Part shown: one piece after another, positions 59,391 through 64,000 of the stretch
Numbering within the stretch: the first letter of the stretch is position 1
How the letters are laid out: every line of letters begins with the position of its first letter
Source of the DNA: Petrolisthes cinctipes
Taxonomy: Eukaryota; Arthropoda; Malacostraca; Decapoda; Porcellanidae
NCBI GenBank assembly: GCA_033782935.1
Contig: JAWQEG010001541.1
Span: forward strand, 310,001-374,000
Direction: 5' to 3'
Length of the DNA stretch: 64,000 nucleotides
Program-made: the position numbers and the translations under genes
Notes under the pieces: generated by a model
Database searches by the model: none
Seen by the model: only the letters and a program-made list of their open reading frames with translations
What the model was told of the DNA's origin: nothing

Positions 59391-60877
59391 GGCAATCACT
59401 AGCGAACTCTGTATTGGAGGTAGAAGTCCGGTGAGTGGGGCAGATGAGCGACCTGGAGAAGAAGATGGACCAGGAGAAGGGACTGACTCGAAAAGCTTTT
59501 CAAGGCGAGATGCAACAGTATCCATCTTTTCGGTAAGGGCAGTGACAGTTGAGATGATGGCCTGCTGAGCCTCGACCAAGGTGGAGAGTTTGGAGTCATT
59601 GGCAGCCTGAGCGGCAACCAGCCCATCAATCCTGGCTTCAAGGGCAGAAAAGCGGTTTTCAAGAGCCGTACATCGTGCCATGAGGGTAGCAACAGACTTG
59701 CAGAGGGCCAGGTCTGGAGGTGAGGCAGGGCTGGTAGGAGGAGCAGACTGGGGAGGTGGTGGTGGTGGCGGTGGTGGAGGCGGAGCAATAGTAGTGACAC
59801 GAGCCTGGACCTGACGTCGAGTACATCCATGCCACATGTTAACCCCTGGCTGAAGGCATCGTGGACACTTCCATCGAGACGTATCCTCAGGAGGTGAAGG
59901 CTCAGAGGTGGAGGCAGCAGGACGTGATGGTTCGCCCCTGACAGGACACGTCTTGGAATCATGGTCGGCGGCACACCATGCACACTTCGGCCTGGCAGAA
60001 CAGTACCGGGAGATATGCCCAACTCCCCAGCACCTGTAGCACCAAGGCTGGTCATTATGAAGTTTCCTCACCTCACACGGTGGAAGACAAGGGAGGAAAT
60101 CAAAGGAAATCTCATTTGGAGGTGGATCAGGTTGACTCCAGCAACAACAATACGGCTAATGGGGGAACCATCTTGGAAAAAACGACGGGCAAAGTACACA
60201 CCAGGGTATCCCTTAGCAAGTTTCGGGTCAACATCAATAGGAAAACGGGTAAGGATGTAGCTGGAGAACTTACGAGGCCTCTCGGGTGAATCTTCAAGAA
60301 TGAGAGGCAGAGACAAAAATTCACCAGCCTTCACTCTATCAATGATATCCTGACGCTTCCTAGAGATGTAGACAAACCGGGAGGTGACAGCAGCCATCTT
60401 CACTTCAGCCAGTTCACGCTGCAGCTGGAAGGCCCTGTTGACATCAGACAACCAACGCAACTTTGTGTCCGTAGATGGGTTCCCAGAGAAGGAGAGCTTG
60501 ACATAGGCATTTCTTGGGGCAAAAGCAGGAAGGTTGGACGAGGGCAAGGAGTTGGTATACAAGGAAGAAACACCACGTTGAGGCAGAGAAGGTACGTCAT
60601 GCACAGCTGAGGCACCCTTGGCAGTCTTGGCAGCTGGAGGCAAACAGTCCACACCATCGGAATCCTGCAAGGAGTCGGACGAGGCATCAACGGGTCGCTT
60701 GGTAGAGGTTGAGGAGGTGGAAGGCTGCAACCTGAGCTGCGGAGTGACCGAGGAGAGGGGGGGAGGGTTGCAAGAAGGCAGCTCATGCCAGTGATCCTCG
60801 ATAGGAGACTCATCCTCCTCCGACATGGCCAAGTCGGCCTCCAGGCAGGAAGCCACATCCGAATCTGCGCTCTCCAT
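59205..60877 (-). pseudogene. LINE ORF1 (nucleic-acid-binding, CCHC knuckles), one frameshift
   Basis: I chose the ATG at 60875-60877 (MESADSDVASC...). An acidic N-terminus precedes an RRM-like region (PRNAYVKLSFSGNPSTDTKL, AVTSRFVYISRKRQD). A frameshift near 60128 is followed by the second frame. This has two zinc knuckles, CYRCWGVGHISRYC (CX2CX4HX4C) and CAWCAADHDSKTC (CX2CX3HX4C), then a CPRC...H..C unit. A polyproline run and a coiled-coil-like segment (LMARCTALENRFSALEARID) come next. In the family ORF1 binds element RNA as a chaperone. The second frame runs to 59205, overlapping the region where ORF2 endonuclease homology begins in another frame. Confidence 0.85.
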
Positions 60878-61195
60878 TAGGCCAGGCAAGGCCTAGATGG
60901 GAAGCGAACAACTGAACACACACGAACACACGAACATACACACACAGAACCACAATAAAAAAAAATAAACCACAAACAACAATACCACAAACAGCAAAAC
61001 CACAAAAAAAACTAGATAGAAAATATAAACAACCTCTATAACACCACAGACACAACACCACACAAACAAGAACGTTGAAACAAGACAAACAACAACACAA
61101 ACAACAACACAGGCAGAGCGCCAGGAACACGTCTTCACTCCAGGAAGGTTGGGGTGAGACTCCCTCCATCAAGGTACTGGAATACCGTAGTTGTA

Positions 61196-61317
61196 CAGTC
61201 GGCGGCAGAAGTCCTGTTGCCTCACCTTCTTCACCGAGCCAGGCAGTGTTCATGGACTCGAGAAATACACACGCCTTTGTGAAGCAAGTGAGGCGACAGG
61301 ACTTTTGCCGCCGACTG
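61196..61317. mobile_element. Family-E MITE, short copy
   Basis: 122 bases. Ends CAGTCGGCGGCAGAAGTCCT and inverse of CAGTCGGCGGCAAAAGTCCT, TA at 61194-61195 and 61318-61319. It sits at the 5' edge of the LINE. Confidence 0.93.
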
Positions 61318-61377
61318 TACTGTAAGAAACATAAGCATCACAGGCTAAAACATAAAAGTGTATTAATTTGCCAGGGG

Positions 61378-61594
61378 ATATTGTCGGCGGCAAAATTCCT
61401 GTCACTTCACTCAGCGCCTCTAAAATGAAAACATATTAGGTAATCATTGAACAAACACATTCACTTACACAATTTAATTAACTATCCATAAACATATCTG
61501 GTTCTTCAGTTTACGAGCCCATGTAACCTATATATTCATACTGTATTTCATGACTTGGCAGATGTGGCCACATGACCTTTGCCCTCAGACTGTA
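61378..61594. mobile_element. Family-E MITE, diverged copy
   Basis: Left end TGTCGGCGGCAAAATTCCTG, right end inverse CAGTCTGAGGGCAAAGGTCA. The left TA/CA has decayed. Confidence 0.6.
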
Positions 61595-61675
61595 ACCTAC
61601 ATACAAATAATATCTACTCATAATAACCTCTTGATCAATTAAGAAAAATAAATACATAAATGTCAGAGATCCTGG

Positions 61676-61705
61676 ATGATGATAATAATAATAATAATAA
61701 TAATG

Positions 61706-61752
<47 letters not shown>

Positions 61753-61753
61753 G

Positions 61754-61808
<55 letters not shown>
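61676..61808. repeat. (TAA)n/(TGATAA)n microsatellite
   Basis: ATAAT triplets with interspersed TGA variants over about 130 bases. Confidence 0.97.
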
Positions 61809-61810
<2 letters not shown>

Positions 61811-61949
61811 TATGAACTCATTATTATTATTATTATTAATTTACTTCAAGAGAATTTTTTTTGTAGTGTAAATACAAAATATGAGTTATATGGGGATGTG
61901 TTTATAGAATATGGTAATGTTTCCAAGAATGTGTATGGGGTGAGCTTTT

Positions 61950-64000
61950 TTTATTTCTTTATTTATTGCGCCGTGGCATCAGTCAAAAGACAGACAACAA
62001 AACATAAGGGTAGGCAGGACCCATGAAAATCTAATGACTACACACACATCACGAAAACATAATAGAATGAAACACGAGAATTCAGACAAATATTTACATT
62101 ATGACCTTCTTAAATCCACCAAAACGAGGGTTGCGCACCAGAAGTTCCTCCAGAACCTGGTGGTTCAGCAGGTGTCGACAAACCACATCAAGTGGCAGGC
62201 CCCGGGGCAGCAAGTGTCGGACAGTGGGGCAGGCCAGGCAATAGTGCTCTATAGTGTTAGCACGAGGCGCTCCACACAAGCGACACTCAGTGAAGGGAGG
62301 CTCACCCTGCATCCCAGCAACCTGCCACGGTGGCCGGTAGCCAAGCCTCAAACGAGCAGAGACTACATTGTGCCTCCGACGGTAGGAATATTTGTGATGG
62401 CAGACAGACTCGTAATGGGTGATGGAGATGCTGAAGGGCCTCTCTGCATCCCTGCGTCGCCGTACAGGGAGGAGAGCGGCGGAGCGAACTCTAGAAAGGT
62501 AACATGTCAGGGAGAGAGGACGTCCAACACCACGAGGAGGCAGATGTCAGGCTTCCTTTGCGAGTCTGTCAACTGTACCATTGTGACGTAAACATACATG
62601 GGATGGCACCCATAAAAACTTGACAGTCAAGTTACGATGACACAATAAGGCCAAAAACGTTAAAATCTGCTGAATAACAGTAGTGTGTGTGGGCTGAACA
62701 CTAGAGAGGGAATGAAGGGCAGGTTTGGAGTCACAAAAAATGGCAGCATTAACTCCACGTTGACAAACAAGACAGCATCCAGAATGGCATACAGTTCACA
62801 CAATGTTGAGCTAGAGTGGTTACAGAGACGACGGCCAACTCAGCCACCTGGAGGTGACTCCAGGTCAGGTGAGAAAACGGCACAACCTGCTATACCATCC
62901 ACCTGCAATGAGCCATCAGTGTAGAGGCAGCATGGATCTGTGATGGAGGACGTCACTGTTTCTATGTGTTCCAGAGCCAACTGCCGCTGTAGAGAAGGCA
63001 GTTCCCACTTGGAAGAAGGTGTGAAGCTCACATCAGGTGTTGGTAGCATCCATGGAGGGGGCCCTGGGGGGACGTCTGCCACCATTAAATCTATATTAAG
63101 ACTACGGAGCATAGAGGAAACAGACCTTATAAGAGTACGTCCAGCAGGCAGTATGGAAGGGACAGGGAAGTTTGGTCTAAGAGAAGTCTTGACTAACTGA
63201 GAGTAATGGGGTGAAAGATGTGGGAAATGGAGGCACTTGACAGTGAGGCAAGTAACATTACAATAAATTCTCTCGATTAATGGGGGAAGACGCAACTCAC
63301 GCTGCATGTTCACTATCCTGGTCGACATTGGACAGCCGAGAATTATTCTCATTGCTCTATTCTGAATTTTTTCTAAAGTTTCCAGAATAGCCCTAGGAAG
63401 TTGAATCAAAGCAGGAGAGAGGTAATCAACAACTGAACGGATAAAAGCAATATAGATGGTCCTGGCTACTGGGATGGAGATGCCCGAGGAGTTGTTAGAG
63501 AGCCATTGAAGTGGTGTAAGTCGGCGCTGGAGACGACCCAATAAGTCCTGGACAATGGGATGGTCTTGAGGTCTGGCAGGGACAATTGGCCAAATATTGA
63601 CTGGCGTGCCCAGGTAACGGTACTGGGAACACATGGGAATGACAGTCCCTCCAATGGTGAACACTGGCCGAGCTTGAGGAACGTGGCAGGTGAATATTCT
63701 GCTCTTATCTGGGGAGACAATAATGCCACAGTGAGATGAGACCACAGAGAAGGAGTCAAGAAACCGCTGGAGATCCCTTGGTGAGGTAGAATGAACACAG
63801 ATATCATCAGCATAGCACGTAATTGTAGTTCCAGGAATATCAGGGAGAGAAGTGAGCAACCGATGCATCAGAATATTAAATAACAATGGGCTGAGAACAC
63901 CACCTTGAGGCGTACCAAGATGAAAACTGCGCAAAGTACTGAGTGCACCACTGAAAAACACACGGGAGGTCCTGTTACTCAGGTAGTCCCGAATCCAGCG
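61950..64000 (-). pseudogene. Second, head-to-tail copy of the I-group-like LINE (partial, runs off window)
   Basis: Minus strand, highly similar to 55491-57640. The tail T-run lies at about 61947-61966. The C-terminus frame (62094-62351) has the zinc finger CRLCGAPRANTIEHYCLAC and ends FGGFKKVIM. A second frame, 62840-63961 (373 residues, open to the window end), has LGTPQGGVLSPLLFNI, CYADDICVHS and CCLYTDGSLQVDG. Between them a TGA replaces the TGG in PGGWVGRR, and a 4-base deletion near 62773 shifts the RNase H frame. It lies beyond the 5' end of copy 1 with the same polarity. The rest is outside the window. Confidence 0.9.

Larger units (their letters stand above)
55491..61190 (-). mobile_element. 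Full-length I-group-like LINE, copy 1
   Basis: A minus-strand non-LTR retrotransposon with both ORFs. The plus-strand T-rich run at 55491-55527 is the poly(A) tail. The 5' UTR extends up to about 61190, where a MITE begins, and contains an A/C-rich stretch on the plus strand (60916-61100). ORF1 has one frameshift, and ORF2 has only in-frame stops. A second copy follows in the same orientation. RNase H in ORF2 points to the I/Nimb/R1/Tad/LOA group. Confidence 0.9.

Overview
The window looks like intergenic, repeat-dominated DNA from an arthropod nuclear genome, most likely a crustacean. This is inferred from the long (AT)n, (GA)n, (AC)n and (TAA)n microsatellites, the mix of non-LTR retrotransposons, Ty3/Gypsy, Tc1/mariner-type MITEs, PIF/Harbinger, Helitron and piggyBac relics, and TTAGG-like motifs. 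I find no convincing host gene, rRNA, tRNA or CRISPR array. Almost every coding signal belongs to a mobile element, and nearly all are broken.

Left third (1-18.7 kb). A MULE transposase scrap is followed by a 2.5-kb foldback element with long inverted repeats and Tc1-like TA/CAGT termini (480-2972). Next come a 5'-truncated CR1/L2-like LINE with one frameshift (3562-5738), an (AT)n tract, a LINE ORF1 fragment and a decayed Helitron helicase on the minus strand (about 9.5-10.9 kb). A nearly complete Tc1-like transposase gene with two spliceosomal introns lies at 12507-14447. It is followed by nested Harbinger inverted repeats (15.0-15.8 kb) and a LINE whose open frame carries a 2A-type motif (GDIEINPGP) ahead of decayed endonuclease/RT sequence (15.8-18.7 kb).

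Centre (18.7-46.3 kb). This is one very large inverted duplication. The left arm (about 18690-23690) matches the reverse complement of the right arm (about 36680-46270). The arms differ by discrete events. The right arm gained several MITEs and a LINE fragment, and the left arm lost about 2.9 kb. Between the arms lie an RTE-like non-autonomous element, a 1.4-kb terminal-inverted-repeat element and a complete-length Ty3/Gypsy element. The Gypsy element is on the minus strand, with LTRs at 27293-27938 and 35992-36637 that differ at 4 positions, a CCTA target duplication, gag open, and pol (PR-RT-RNase H-IN) decayed. A piggyBac-type element sits inside it.

Right third (46.3-64 kb). MITEs precede a second copy of the 16-18.7 kb LINE (48.2-51.0 kb). 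That copy carries a MITE for which copy 1 provides the empty site. Further along are a near-perfectly palindromic MITE, diverged tandem repeats, a LINE RT fragment inside (GA)n tracts, and a full-length minus-strand I-group-like LINE (55.5-61.2 kb). That LINE has ORF1 with CCHC knuckles and ORF2 with EN, RT and RNase H. A second, head-to-tail copy runs off the window end.

The parts that work together are element-level: MITE families sharing TA/CAGT ends would depend on a Tc1/mariner transposase in trans, and the Gypsy and LINE relics would depend on active relatives elsewhere.
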